Assembly (NCBI GenBank): GCA_029258495.1
Contig: JARHYV010000007.1
Span: 1 to 6,997 of the forward strand
Direction: 5' to 3'
Length of the DNA stretch: 6,997 nucleotides
Origin: Faecousia sp.
GTDB taxonomy: Bacteria; Bacillota; Clostridia; Oscillospirales; Oscillospiraceae
Shown: positions 1 through 5,551 of the stretch, piece after piece
How the letters are laid out: each line of letters starts with the position of its first letter
How positions within the stretch are numbered: position 1 is the first letter of the stretch
Position numbers and translations under genes: made by a program
The notes under the pieces: generated by a model
Told to the model about the DNA's origin: nothing
What the model saw: the letters and a program-made list of their open reading frames with translations, nothing else
Databases searched by the model: none

Positions 1-139
1 ACTGACCCGTGTGGTCACGGCTCCGGGATTGTGGATGCAGAATTTTACAACAAATGAGCCGGACGATGATATGATCGAAGTGGCAATCGCAGCAGTAAAT
101 GCGGTGCTGCCGGAAAAGGAAGGTAGCGACGCGTGGTAA
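1..139 (+). CDS. C-terminal end of a DUF1385 (YqhQ-like) protein, 5' end outside the window
   Basis: An open frame enters from the left edge (first complete codon at base 2) and stops with TAA at 137-139, giving 45 visible residues. The segment PGLWMQNFTTNEPDDDMIEV resembles the conserved end of the DUF1385/YqhQ family, where a proline-glycine-leucine-tryptophan stretch is followed by a threonine-rich piece, Glu-Pro-Asp-Asp and an Ile-Glu-Val-Ala-like helix. Family members are multi-pass membrane proteins of poorly known function, often described as metal-dependent-enzyme-like, and the gene commonly sits next to prmC in Clostridia. Only the cytoplasmic-looking tail is visible, so membrane segments cannot be checked. 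Its last codons overlap the start of prmC by 7 nt, which suggests co-transcription and coupled translation. The family call is from memory of the motif and is fairly secure; the function is not. Confidence 0.78.
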   Translation, partial: LTRVVTAPGLWMQNFTTNEPDDDMIEVAIAAVNAVLPEKEGSDAW

Positions 140-1011
140 AGAAATACTCAGATTTATATTTGGATGCCCGGAGAGCATTTCTCACAATGGAGGATGATCA
201 GCGGCAGGCAGGGATGCTTGCACGGCAGCTTTTGCAGCATGTTTCCGGGAAAACACAGGAAGAATTGATCGCAGACGGTGATAAATATGCGGTTGACTCT
301 GTGGTAGAGGAGATGGCGGCTGCATCGGAGCGGATCCTGAGCGGAGAGCCTCTTGCGTATGTACTTGGGGAATGGGATTTCTACGGGCTGAATTTGGTGG
401 TGACCAAGGATGTTCTGATCCCAAGAGATGACACCTGTGCGTTAGCGGAGATCGCCATTCGGCAGGCAATGTTCTTGGATGAAGCCCCCCGTATTCTGGA
501 TCTATGCACAGGGTCAGGCTGTATTGGACTTGCGCTTGCTACGCGGGTCAAGGATGCCAAGGTAACGCTTGCGGATCTGTCAAGACAAGCGCTGATGGTT
601 GCAAAAAAGAATGCAGCCAATCACCATTTATCCGGAAGGGTTTCCTGCGTTCAGGTGGATGCGATGAAGGAACCGCCTGCGTTTTTGGGAAAATTCGATA
701 TGATCGTATCCAATCCACCGTATATCACCAGTATGGAAATGGAACAGCTGGATGACAGCGTAAAAAACTTTGAACCGCATATGGCTCTATGGGGTGGTAC
801 GGACGGACTGGACTTTTATCGGGCGATCACGAAAAATTTTCGCAGCTGTCTGAAGCCCGGTGGTTACCTGTGCTTTGAATTTGGCATGGGGCAGGGGGAT
901 GATGTGTGTCGGATCCTGACACAGCAGGGCTTTACGGTTCGTCAGAGAGTCAAGGACTATAATGATAGAGAACGGGCATGCATTGCCCAGTATTGCAGGG
1001 AGGATATTTAA
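133..1011 (+). CDS. prmC: Release factor glutamine N5-methyltransferase PrmC
   Basis: PrmC (HemK) uses S-adenosylmethionine to methylate the glutamine of the GGQ loop in release factors RF1 and RF2, which speeds termination; it acts in the cytoplasm. The 292-residue product has the family's normal length and layout. A helical N-terminal substrate-binding domain covers about residues 1-75. Then come PLAYVLGEWDFYGL (73-86), the SAM-binding motif I ILDLCTGSGCIG (121-132) and the diagnostic NPPY catalytic motif (194-197) after FDMIVS. The late motif KPGGYLCFEFG (241-251) is also present. The usual LIPRPxTE segment reads LIPRDDTC (95-102), a modest departure. The start is GTG at 133, with a purine-rich GGAAGG at 118-123 upstream; it overlaps the preceding gene by 7 nt. 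The stop is 2 nt before the recA start. In many Firmicutes the partner gene prfA is adjacent; here recA follows instead. NPPY alone also occurs in other N-methyltransferases, but the N-terminal motifs support PrmC. Confidence 0.95.
   Translation: MVKKYSDLYLDARRAFLTMEDDQRQAGMLARQLLQHVSGKTQEELIADGDKYAVDSVVEEMAAASERILSGEPLAYVLGEWDFYGLNLVVTKDVLIPRDDTCALAEIAIRQAMFLDEAPRILDLCTGSGCIGLALATRVKDAKVTLADLSRQALMVAKKNAANHHLSGRVSCVQVDAMKEPPAFLGKFDMIVSNPPYITSMEMEQLDDSVKNFEPHMALWGGTDGLDFYRAITKNFRSCLKPGGYLCFEFGMGQGDDVCRILTQQGFTVRQRVKDYNDRERACIAQYCREDI
997..1003 (+). promoter_or_regulatory. Ribosome binding site of recA
   Basis: AGGGAGG lies 10 nt before the ATG at 1014, inside the last codons of prmC. It decides the recA start: an in-frame ATG at 978 would add 12 residues unlike any RecA N-terminus and has no comparable site before it. 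Confidence 0.8.
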
Positions 1012-1013
1012 TC

Positions 1014-2120
1014 ATGGCAAAGAAAACCGGAGCTTACGAGGCACCTACACCGGCAAGCGATAAGAAAAAAGCGTTGGAAACAGCGCTTTCTCAGATCGAG
1101 AAAAGCTTTGGCAAGGGTGCTGTTATGCGTCTGGGGGACAGACCCGAGATGAATGTGGAAGCCATTCCCACAGGCTCGCTGGCCTTGGATGCAGCGTTGG
1201 GAATTGGCGGTGTGCCTAAGGGCAGAATTATAGAGATCTACGGCCCGGAATCCTCTGGTAAGACGACTCTGGCTCTGCATATTCTGGCAGAAACCCAGAA
1301 ACAAGGCGGCGAAGTTGCATTTGTGGATGCCGAGCATGCACTGGATCCTGTTTATGCAGCAGCTTTGGGAGTGGATACGGACAATATGCTGGTATCCCAG
1401 CCGGATACCGGTGAACAGGCACTGGAAATCACAGATGCGCTGGTTCGCAGCGGTGCCGTGGATGCAGTGGTCGTGGACTCGGTTGCTGCACTGACGCCCA
1501 GAGCAGAAATCGAAGGTGAAATGGGTGATACCTTTGTTGGTTTGCAGGCAAGACTGATGTCTCAGGCTCTGCGGAAACTGGCAGGTACCATTGCAAAGAC
1601 CAACTGTGTTGTCATTTTCATCAACCAGCTGCGTATGAAGATCGGCGTGATGTACGGCAATCCCGAAACCACCACAGGCGGCAATGCGCTGAAATTCTAT
1701 TCCTCTGTCCGTTTGGATGTGCGCCGTGTAGAGTCCATCAAGGAAGGCGGCAATGTCATCGGCAACAAGACCCGCGTCAAGGTGGTCAAGAATAAGGTTG
1801 CGCCTCCTTTCCGGGAAGCACACTTTGACATCATGTACGGTCAGGGCATTGCAAAATGGGGTGAGCTGGTGGATCTGGCAGTTCAGCTTGATATCGTGCA
1901 GAAGAGCGGCAGCTGGTTCAGCATGGGTGAAGAGCGGATCGGACAGGGCAAGGACTCTGTCAAGGCTTACCTGCAGAACAATCCGGAAATTGCGGAACAG
2001 GTCGAGCAGCAGGTTCGGGATAATATGTACAAGCTCATGGGCGGTGCGGCCCGTCCTCAGCCGAAGGTTGCGGAAAAGGCCATTGCCGTAAGCGCCGACG
2101 ATTTTGACGATGAGGATTGA
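1014..2120 (+). CDS. recA: Recombinase RecA
   Basis: RecA polymerises on single-stranded DNA, drives ATP-dependent homologous pairing and strand exchange, and stimulates self-cleavage of LexA-type repressors. The 368-residue product is full length. Visible signatures are the Walker A loop GPESSGKT (77-84), FVDAEHALDP with the catalytic glutamate (E107), and the Walker B strand VVVDS (152-156). Loop L1 reads EIEGEMGD (165-172). The RecA signature and loop L2 region is NQLRMKIGVMYGNPETTTGG (204-223), followed by the family C-terminal domain. The last residues (ADDFDDED) form the acidic tail that restrains DNA binding in other RecA proteins. The ATG is 2 nt after the prmC stop and has a strong upstream site. 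recX overlaps the 3' end by 11 nt. I see no GAAC-N4-GTTC LexA box in the 350 bases before the start, so transcription may come from the upstream operon promoter. There is no intein or frameshift. Confidence 0.99.
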   Translation: MAKKTGAYEAPTPASDKKKALETALSQIEKSFGKGAVMRLGDRPEMNVEAIPTGSLALDAALGIGGVPKGRIIEIYGPESSGKTTLALHILAETQKQGGEVAFVDAEHALDPVYAAALGVDTDNMLVSQPDTGEQALEITDALVRSGAVDAVVVDSVAALTPRAEIEGEMGDTFVGLQARLMSQALRKLAGTIAKTNCVVIFINQLRMKIGVMYGNPETTTGGNALKFYSSVRLDVRRVESIKEGGNVIGNKTRVKVVKNKVAPPFREAHFDIMYGQGIAKWGELVDLAVQLDIVQKSGSWFSMGEERIGQGKDSVKAYLQNNPEIAEQVEQQVRDNMYKLMGGAARPQPKVAEKAIAVSADDFDDED

Positions 2121-2751
2121 TTCGATTTCGTCCAGTCCTGATCGTGCCGGACGCTTTTTGATCAAATTTCAGTCCGGGGCAGTCATGCGAGTGTATCGCC
2201 AGACCATCGAAGATTTCGCGCTGTATCCGGGACTTGAATTGACAGCTGCACAATGGGCAAGCCTTCAGGAAAGCGCAGGTGCGTATTCTGCCAAAATGCG
2301 GGCCGTCCGTATTGTTTCAGCAAGCAGCGTGTCACGCAAAACATTGGAACAGCGTTTGGTTCAGAAGGGCGAGGATGCCCGTCAGGCCAAAGAAGCGGTG
2401 GAATGGATGGAAAATCTCAATCTGCTGGATGATCGTCAGACTGCCGCACAGATCGTATCCCGATGCATTTCAAAAGGATACGGAGCAAGTCGTGCCAAGC
2501 AGGCACTTTATGAAAAACAGATCCCCAAGGAGCTCTGGGAGGAAGCGTTGGAAGACTATCCTGATCAATCAGAATATATTCTGAAATTTCTCCGCAGTAA
2601 ACTTCCTTGCGATGCAGACGCGCGTCAAACAAAGCGTGCCGTGGATGCGCTGATGCGCCGTGGGCACAGCTATGGTGTGATACGGCGTGTCTTGGAGCAG
2701 ATGGGGACAGATACAGAAGAATTTCCGGAGGAAAACTCATGGCTAAAATAG
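2110..2751 (+). CDS. recX: Regulatory protein RecX
   Basis: RecX binds RecA filaments and limits their extension or activity. The 213-residue product is helix-rich and has three-helix repeats typical of the family. The first repeat includes IVSASSVSRKTLEQRLVQKG (68-87), where a hydrophobic-Ser-x-Arg segment leads into a leucine-x3-lysine-glycine end. The second spans about 102-149, with NLLDDRQTAAQIVSR followed by GYGASRAKQAL. The third, about 165-198, ends in RRGHSYGVIRRVL. Before these is a beta-rich N-terminal region (about 1-60). I chose ATG at 2110, which overlaps recA by 11 nt; a TTG at 2104 in the same frame would add only two residues. No clear ribosome binding site precedes either, so translation probably depends on ribosomes finishing recA. 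Position directly after recA strongly supports the call, since RecX sequences diverge widely. The stop codon lies 13 nt inside rimO. Confidence 0.92.
   Translation: MRIDSISSSPDRAGRFLIKFQSGAVMRVYRQTIEDFALYPGLELTAAQWASLQESAGAYSAKMRAVRIVSASSVSRKTLEQRLVQKGEDARQAKEAVEWMENLNLLDDRQTAAQIVSRCISKGYGASRAKQALYEKQIPKELWEEALEDYPDQSEYILKFLRSKLPCDADARQTKRAVDALMRRGHSYGVIRRVLEQMGTDTEEFPEENSWLK
2727..2732 (+). promoter_or_regulatory. Ribosome binding site of rimO, inside recX
   Basis: GGAGGA lies 6 nt before the ATG at 2739, within the last codons of recX. It settles the rimO start against a longer in-frame reading from 2607, whose extra 44 residues are cysteine- and arginine-rich and do not look like a methylthiotransferase N-terminus. 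Confidence 0.82.
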
Positions 2752-4067
2752 GTTTTATTTCACTGGGGTGTGCTAAAAATCAGGTAGACTGCGAACGGAT
2801 GATGTATCGCGTTCAGGAGGCAGGACACACGGTTCAGCCTGATATTGTAGACAGCGATGTTGTGGTGATCAACACATGCGGTTTTATCGATTCGGCAAAG
2901 ACCGAGGCAATCGACAACATTTTACAGACCGCTGCGCTGAAGGAGAATGGTCTTGTGGGCAAGATCCTGGTTACAGGGTGTCTGTCGCAGCGTTACCAGC
3001 AGGAGATCATGGACGAGATGCCTGAGGTGGATGGCGTACTGGGAACCGGTAGCTATACCCACATCGTGGATGCCATCGAGGCGCTGATGCGTGGAGAAAC
3101 GGTATTCGACTTTGGGGATATTGACGCTCCCGAGGTGGAAACCGGCCGCATCCTGACCACTCCGGAGCATTATGCTTTCCTGAAAATCGCCGAAGGCTGT
3201 GACAACAAATGTGCTTATTGCGTGATCCCGTCCCTGCGCGGAAAATTCCGCAGCAGAGGTCTGGATGAAGTGCTCTATGAGGCACGGGTGCTGGCCAGCG
3301 AAGGCGTGAAGGAAATGATCGTGGTGGCACAGGATACGAGCCGATACGGTACAGACTGGCCGGAAGGCAAGCGGATGCTGCCCACATTACTCAGAGAGCT
3401 ATGTAAGATCGACGGCATCCATTGGGTGCGGCTGCACTATGTCTATCCGGATGAGATCGACGATGAACTGATCGATACCATCGCAAATGAGCCCAAGATC
3501 CTGAAATATCTGGATATTCCCATTCAGCACTGTAATAATACGATTCTGGAGAAGATGAACCGCCGCGGCAATGGAGAATACCTCCGGTGGCTGCTGCCGG
3601 AGCTGCGCAAGAGAATTCCGGGGCTTGTCCTGCGTACAAGCATTATTACGGGACTGCCCGGTGAGGGAGAGGCAGAGTTTATCGAGCTATGCGAGTTCCT
3701 GAAGGAGCAGCGGCTTGAGCGTGTCGGTGCATTCCCGTTCTCCCCCCAGGAGGGCAGTGAGGCAGCAATGATGGATTATCCGGATACGGAAGTTGCCCTT
3801 CAGCGTGCACAGATCGTTGAGGAGCTTCAGTCGAGAATTATGGATGATTATAATGAGTCCATGATGGGTAAGGTTCTGGAAGTGCTGTGTGATGGCTATG
3901 ATGAAGAGTCCGGTCAGTACTATGGCCGCAGCTTTGCGGATTCTCCCGATGTAGACGGCAGAGTTTGGATCGCGTCAGAAGAGCCTGTTCGGGACGGACA
4001 GTTTGTCATGGTCTGCATTGACGGCAATATAGACGGCGAACTGACCGGTTATATCGTGGAGGACTGA
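2739..4067 (+). CDS. rimO: Ribosomal protein S12 methylthiotransferase RimO
   Basis: RimO is a radical-SAM enzyme with two 4Fe-4S clusters that adds a methylthio group to the conserved aspartate of ribosomal protein S12 (near residue 88-89 in E. coli numbering). The 442-residue product has the family's order of domains. The N-terminal MTTase domain begins GFISLGCAKNQVDCERM and has cysteines C11, C47 (INTCGF) and C81 (VTGC) placed for the first cluster. The radical-SAM motif is AEGCDNKCAYC with C154, C158 and C161, followed by IPSLRGKFRSR. A C-terminal TRAM domain covers about 377-440. The start LGCAKNQVD and the RGxxRSR segment favour RimO over the related tRNA enzyme MiaB, whose start usually reads GCQMN. 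The gene overlaps recX by 13 nt and ends 4 nt before pgsA. All six cluster cysteines are present, so the enzyme looks intact. Confidence 0.96.
   Translation: MAKIGFISLGCAKNQVDCERMMYRVQEAGHTVQPDIVDSDVVVINTCGFIDSAKTEAIDNILQTAALKENGLVGKILVTGCLSQRYQQEIMDEMPEVDGVLGTGSYTHIVDAIEALMRGETVFDFGDIDAPEVETGRILTTPEHYAFLKIAEGCDNKCAYCVIPSLRGKFRSRGLDEVLYEARVLASEGVKEMIVVAQDTSRYGTDWPEGKRMLPTLLRELCKIDGIHWVRLHYVYPDEIDDELIDTIANEPKILKYLDIPIQHCNNTILEKMNRRGNGEYLRWLLPELRKRIPGLVLRTSIITGLPGEGEAEFIELCEFLKEQRLERVGAFPFSPQEGSEAAMMDYPDTEVALQRAQIVEELQSRIMDDYNESMMGKVLEVLCDGYDEESGQYYGRSFADSPDVDGRVWIASEEPVRDGQFVMVCIDGNIDGELTGYIVED
4058..4063 (+). promoter_or_regulatory. Ribosome binding site of pgsA
   Basis: GGAGGA in the final codons of rimO lies 8 nt before the pgsA ATG at 4072, and the rimO stop codon falls between them. 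This is the third gene in the cluster whose binding site sits inside the gene before it. Confidence 0.78.
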
Positions 4068-4071
4068 TCAT

Positions 4072-4608
4072 ATGACAACAGCAAGTAAAATCACCCTGCT
4101 TCGGGTGGCGATGATCCCCGTATACATGGTCTTGATGTACCTGAGTGGCGGACAGAGCGGTATGTGGATGTGGATCGGTCTGGCTGTCTTTATTGTGGCA
4201 AGTGCTACCGATTTTGTAGACGGCTACATAGCCCGGCATTACAATCAGGTCAGCGATTTCGGTAAATTTCTGGATCCCCTGGCGGACAAGCTGCTGACCA
4301 TTGCGGCTATGACCATGTTTGTGGAGTGGGGCATGATGCCGGCATGGGCATTGATGATCGTGCTCACAAGAGAGTTTGCCGTGACGGGACTTCGCTTGGT
4401 GGCTGTTGGCAACGGAACTGTCATCGCAGCCGGCTGGAGCGGCAAGGTCAAGACAGCAAGCACAATGATCGGGTTGTGTGCCATGATGGCATTCCCGACG
4501 ATCCGTGTGCTGAATATCGTGGTAACGGCGGTTATCGTCCTGACTACGGTTTACTCCGGTGCAGAGTACTTCGTCAAGAATTGGAGTGCCCTTGGTCTGA
4601 ATCAGTAA
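4072..4608 (+). CDS. pgsA: CDP-diacylglycerol--glycerol-3-phosphate 3-phosphatidyltransferase
   Basis: PgsA is an integral membrane enzyme that joins CDP-diacylglycerol and glycerol-3-phosphate to make phosphatidylglycerophosphate, the committed step to phosphatidylglycerol and cardiolipin. The 178-residue product has the usual length. The CDP-alcohol phosphatidyltransferase signature is complete: D47-x2-D50-G51-x2-A54-R55-x8-G64-x3-D68-x3-D72, read from DFVDGYIARHYNQVSDFGKF onward. These aspartates bind the metal and the CDP group. About six hydrophobic segments are visible, near residues 8-24, 31-48, 73-98, 101-121, 129-145 and 147-166. The N-terminal start with a Lys-Ile-Thr-Leu-Leu-Arg segment is typical of PgsA rather than of phosphatidylserine synthase. 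The gene follows rimO by 4 nt and is the last of its operon, with a terminator immediately after it. Other CDP-alcohol transferases share the motif, so the exact substrate rests on length, N-terminus and context. Confidence 0.94.
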   Translation: MTTASKITLLRVAMIPVYMVLMYLSGGQSGMWMWIGLAVFIVASATDFVDGYIARHYNQVSDFGKFLDPLADKLLTIAAMTMFVEWGMMPAWALMIVLTREFAVTGLRLVAVGNGTVIAAGWSGKVKTASTMIGLCAMMAFPTIRVLNIVVTAVIVLTTVYSGAEYFVKNWSALGLNQ

Positions 4609-4613
4609 CTAGG

Positions 4614-4645
4614 AAATGCTGCTCTTATGAGCAGCATTTTTATTT
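4614..4645 (+). terminator. Intrinsic terminator of the prmC-recA-pgsA operon
   Basis: A perfect 11-bp inverted repeat (4614-4624 with 4629-4639, core ATGCTGCTC and GAGCAGCAT) closes a 4-nt loop TTAT and runs into a T-rich tract to 4645. It starts 5 nt after the pgsA stop, so it separates this operon from the T-box-controlled one. Confidence 0.93.
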
Positions 4646-4668
4646 GCACAGCATAGAATGAATCGAAC

Positions 4669-4698
4669 TTGACAATAGGCTATGAAAAATGGTAAAAT
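4669..4698 (+). promoter_or_regulatory. Sigma-A type promoter for the cysE-cysS leader
   Basis: A consensus -35 box TTGACA (4669-4674) and a -10 box TAAAAT (4693-4698, one mismatch) are 18 bp apart. A TG at 4690-4691 one base before the -10 box makes it an extended -10. Transcription would begin near 4705, just before the first helix of the T-box. This is the only strong promoter pair I noticed in the window. Confidence 0.85.
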
Positions 4699-4704
4699 AG
4701 GAAA

Positions 4705-4925
4705 AACTAAATGTGGCTATGATCGGAAAGAGTAGCCCGTGGATCTTGCAGAGAGTCTGGGTCATCGGCTGTAAGCCCAGATAAGGGAAACGGGGGAAAG
4801 TGCGTCCGGGAGCTGCGACGAGAGTCCGTTGGCTTACGATACAGCCTTGAGTGATAAATGAGAGTGGAACCGCGATTTTTTTCGCCTCTTGTACCTGTCG
4901 GTGCGAGAGGCATTTTCTATTTTAA
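4705..4925 (+). promoter_or_regulatory. T-box riboswitch, cysteine-specific (tRNA-Cys sensing)
   Basis: This leader RNA binds a tRNA and lets transcription continue only when the tRNA is uncharged. Stem I closes with GTGGCT (4713-4718) and AGCTGC (4811-4816), then CGGA (4724-4727) with TCCG (4805-4808). Above the specifier loop, CCCGT (4736-4740) pairs with ACGGG (4790-4794). AGTA (4731-4734) and GAAAG (4796-4800) flank the specifier loop, as in other T-boxes. The AGAGAG bulge is at 4750-4755 and the apical hairpin pairs 4756-4761 with 4776-4781. The specifier is TGC at 4801-4803 (Cys). GGCT/AGCC (4831-4834, 4843-4846) may form stem III. The T-box proper is GAGAGTGGAACCGCG (4860-4874); its TGGA bulge (4865-4868) suits a tRNA ending in U-CCA, as tRNA-Cys does. 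The antiterminator pairs AGAG (4861-4864) with CTCT (4886-4889) and GCGA (4872-4875) with TCGC (4882-4885). The genes after it agree with cysteine. The fold was drawn by eye. Confidence 0.94.
4884..4920 (+). terminator. Regulated intrinsic terminator of the T-box leader
   Basis: GCCTCTTGTACC (4884-4895) pairs with GGTGCGAGAGGC (4900-4911) over 12 bp with two G-U pairs, around a TGTC loop, followed by a T-rich tail. Its 5' arm (4884-4889) is also used by the antiterminator, so the two folds exclude each other. Confidence 0.92.
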
Positions 4926-4930
4926 GGAGG
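4924..4930 (+). promoter_or_regulatory. Ribosome binding site of cysE
   Basis: AAGGAGG is a near-perfect match to the 16S 3' end but sits only 4 nt before the ATG at 4935, a rather short gap. It lies outside the terminator stem, so control appears to act on transcription rather than on ribosome access. Confidence 0.8.
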
Positions 4931-4934
4931 TCTT

Positions 4935-5549
4935 ATGCTTCATGTAAAGGAAACGCTGCAGGCCTACCAGAACAACGACCCGGCTGCCCGGTCAAAACTG
5001 GAGATCCTGCTGCTATATAATGGTGTCCATGCCATTTTGTGCTACCGTATCAGCCATTGGCTGTGGGGACACCACCTGTATTTTCTTGCCAGACTGATCA
5101 GCCAGATTGCTAAGTGGCTCACAGGCGTCGAAATCCATCCGGCAGCCACCATCGGCAGGAGATTGGTCATTGACCATGGTACGGGAATTGTGATCGGTGC
5201 AACCGCGATCGTGGGGAATGACTGCCTGATTTATCAGGGGGTCACCTTGGGCGGTACCGGTGTCATGCACGGGAAAAGACATCCCACACTTGGAAACAAT
5301 GTGATGGTTGGAAGTGGTGCGAAGGTATTGGGCCCTATCAATATTGGGGATAATTCCCGGGTGGCATCCAATGCGGTGGTACTGAAGGATGTGCCGGATC
5401 AATCAACGGTTGTAGGTGTGCCCGGCAGAGTCGTGCGCATCAACGGCGAAAAAACGGATCATGTCCATATACCGGATCCTGTGGCAAAAGAGCTTCAGGC
5501 ACTCCGAGAACGAATTGAAATACTTGAAAATATGTTAAAGGAGAAATAA
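4935..5549 (+). CDS. cysE: Serine O-acetyltransferase
   Basis: CysE moves an acetyl group from acetyl-CoA to L-serine, making O-acetylserine, which cysteine synthase converts to cysteine. The 204-residue product matches the short Gram-positive form; the roughly 270-residue enterobacterial type has a longer N-terminal helical region. A helical N-terminus (about 1-62) contains NNDPAA with D15, the likely counterpart of the catalytic aspartate. A left-handed parallel beta-helix built of hexapeptide repeats follows (about 65-165). It includes IDHGTG with catalytic H81, the GVTLGGTG loop (102-109) and GKRHP with H116. The C-terminus (about 183-204) is a charged helix, probably a short coiled coil. 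The gene is first after the Cys T-box, and cysS starts 2 nt after its stop. No cysteine synthase gene is in the window, so that step must be encoded elsewhere. Other hexapeptide acetyltransferases lack the aspartate-containing N-terminus, which supports this call. Confidence 0.96.
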   Translation: MLHVKETLQAYQNNDPAARSKLEILLLYNGVHAILCYRISHWLWGHHLYFLARLISQIAKWLTGVEIHPAATIGRRLVIDHGTGIVIGATAIVGNDCLIYQGVTLGGTGVMHGKRHPTLGNNVMVGSGAKVLGPINIGDNSRVASNAVVLKDVPDQSTVVGVPGRVVRINGEKTDHVHIPDPVAKELQALRERIEILENMLKEK

Positions 5550-5551
5550 AA

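Noticed and set aside
978..1013. A longer recA start at ATG 978
   Set aside because: The added 12 residues lie inside prmC and are unlike RecA N-termini; the ATG at 1014 has the AGGGAGG site in front of it.
1008..2165. A 385-codon open frame on the minus strand across recA
   Set aside because: It mirrors recA, a highly conserved gene with biased codons that leaves the opposite strand open. The product is rich in His, Cys and Arg with no recognisable motif.
2607..2738. A longer rimO start at ATG 2607
   Set aside because: The extra 44 residues are the recX coding region read in another frame. The ATG at 2739 has GGAGGA before it and begins with the expected MTTase sequence.
4614..4639. The inverted repeat after pgsA as an operator or as a bidirectional terminator
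   Set aside because: The T-rich tract is on the + strand side only, and no gene converges from the right. A one-way terminator is the simplest reading.
4800..4804. Other specifier readings in the T-box: GUG (Val) or GCG (Ala)
   Set aside because: Shifting the frame by one base breaks the match with the usual distance from the GAA segment to the CCGGGAG side of the stem, and neither amino acid fits cysE-cysS or the UGGA bulge as well.
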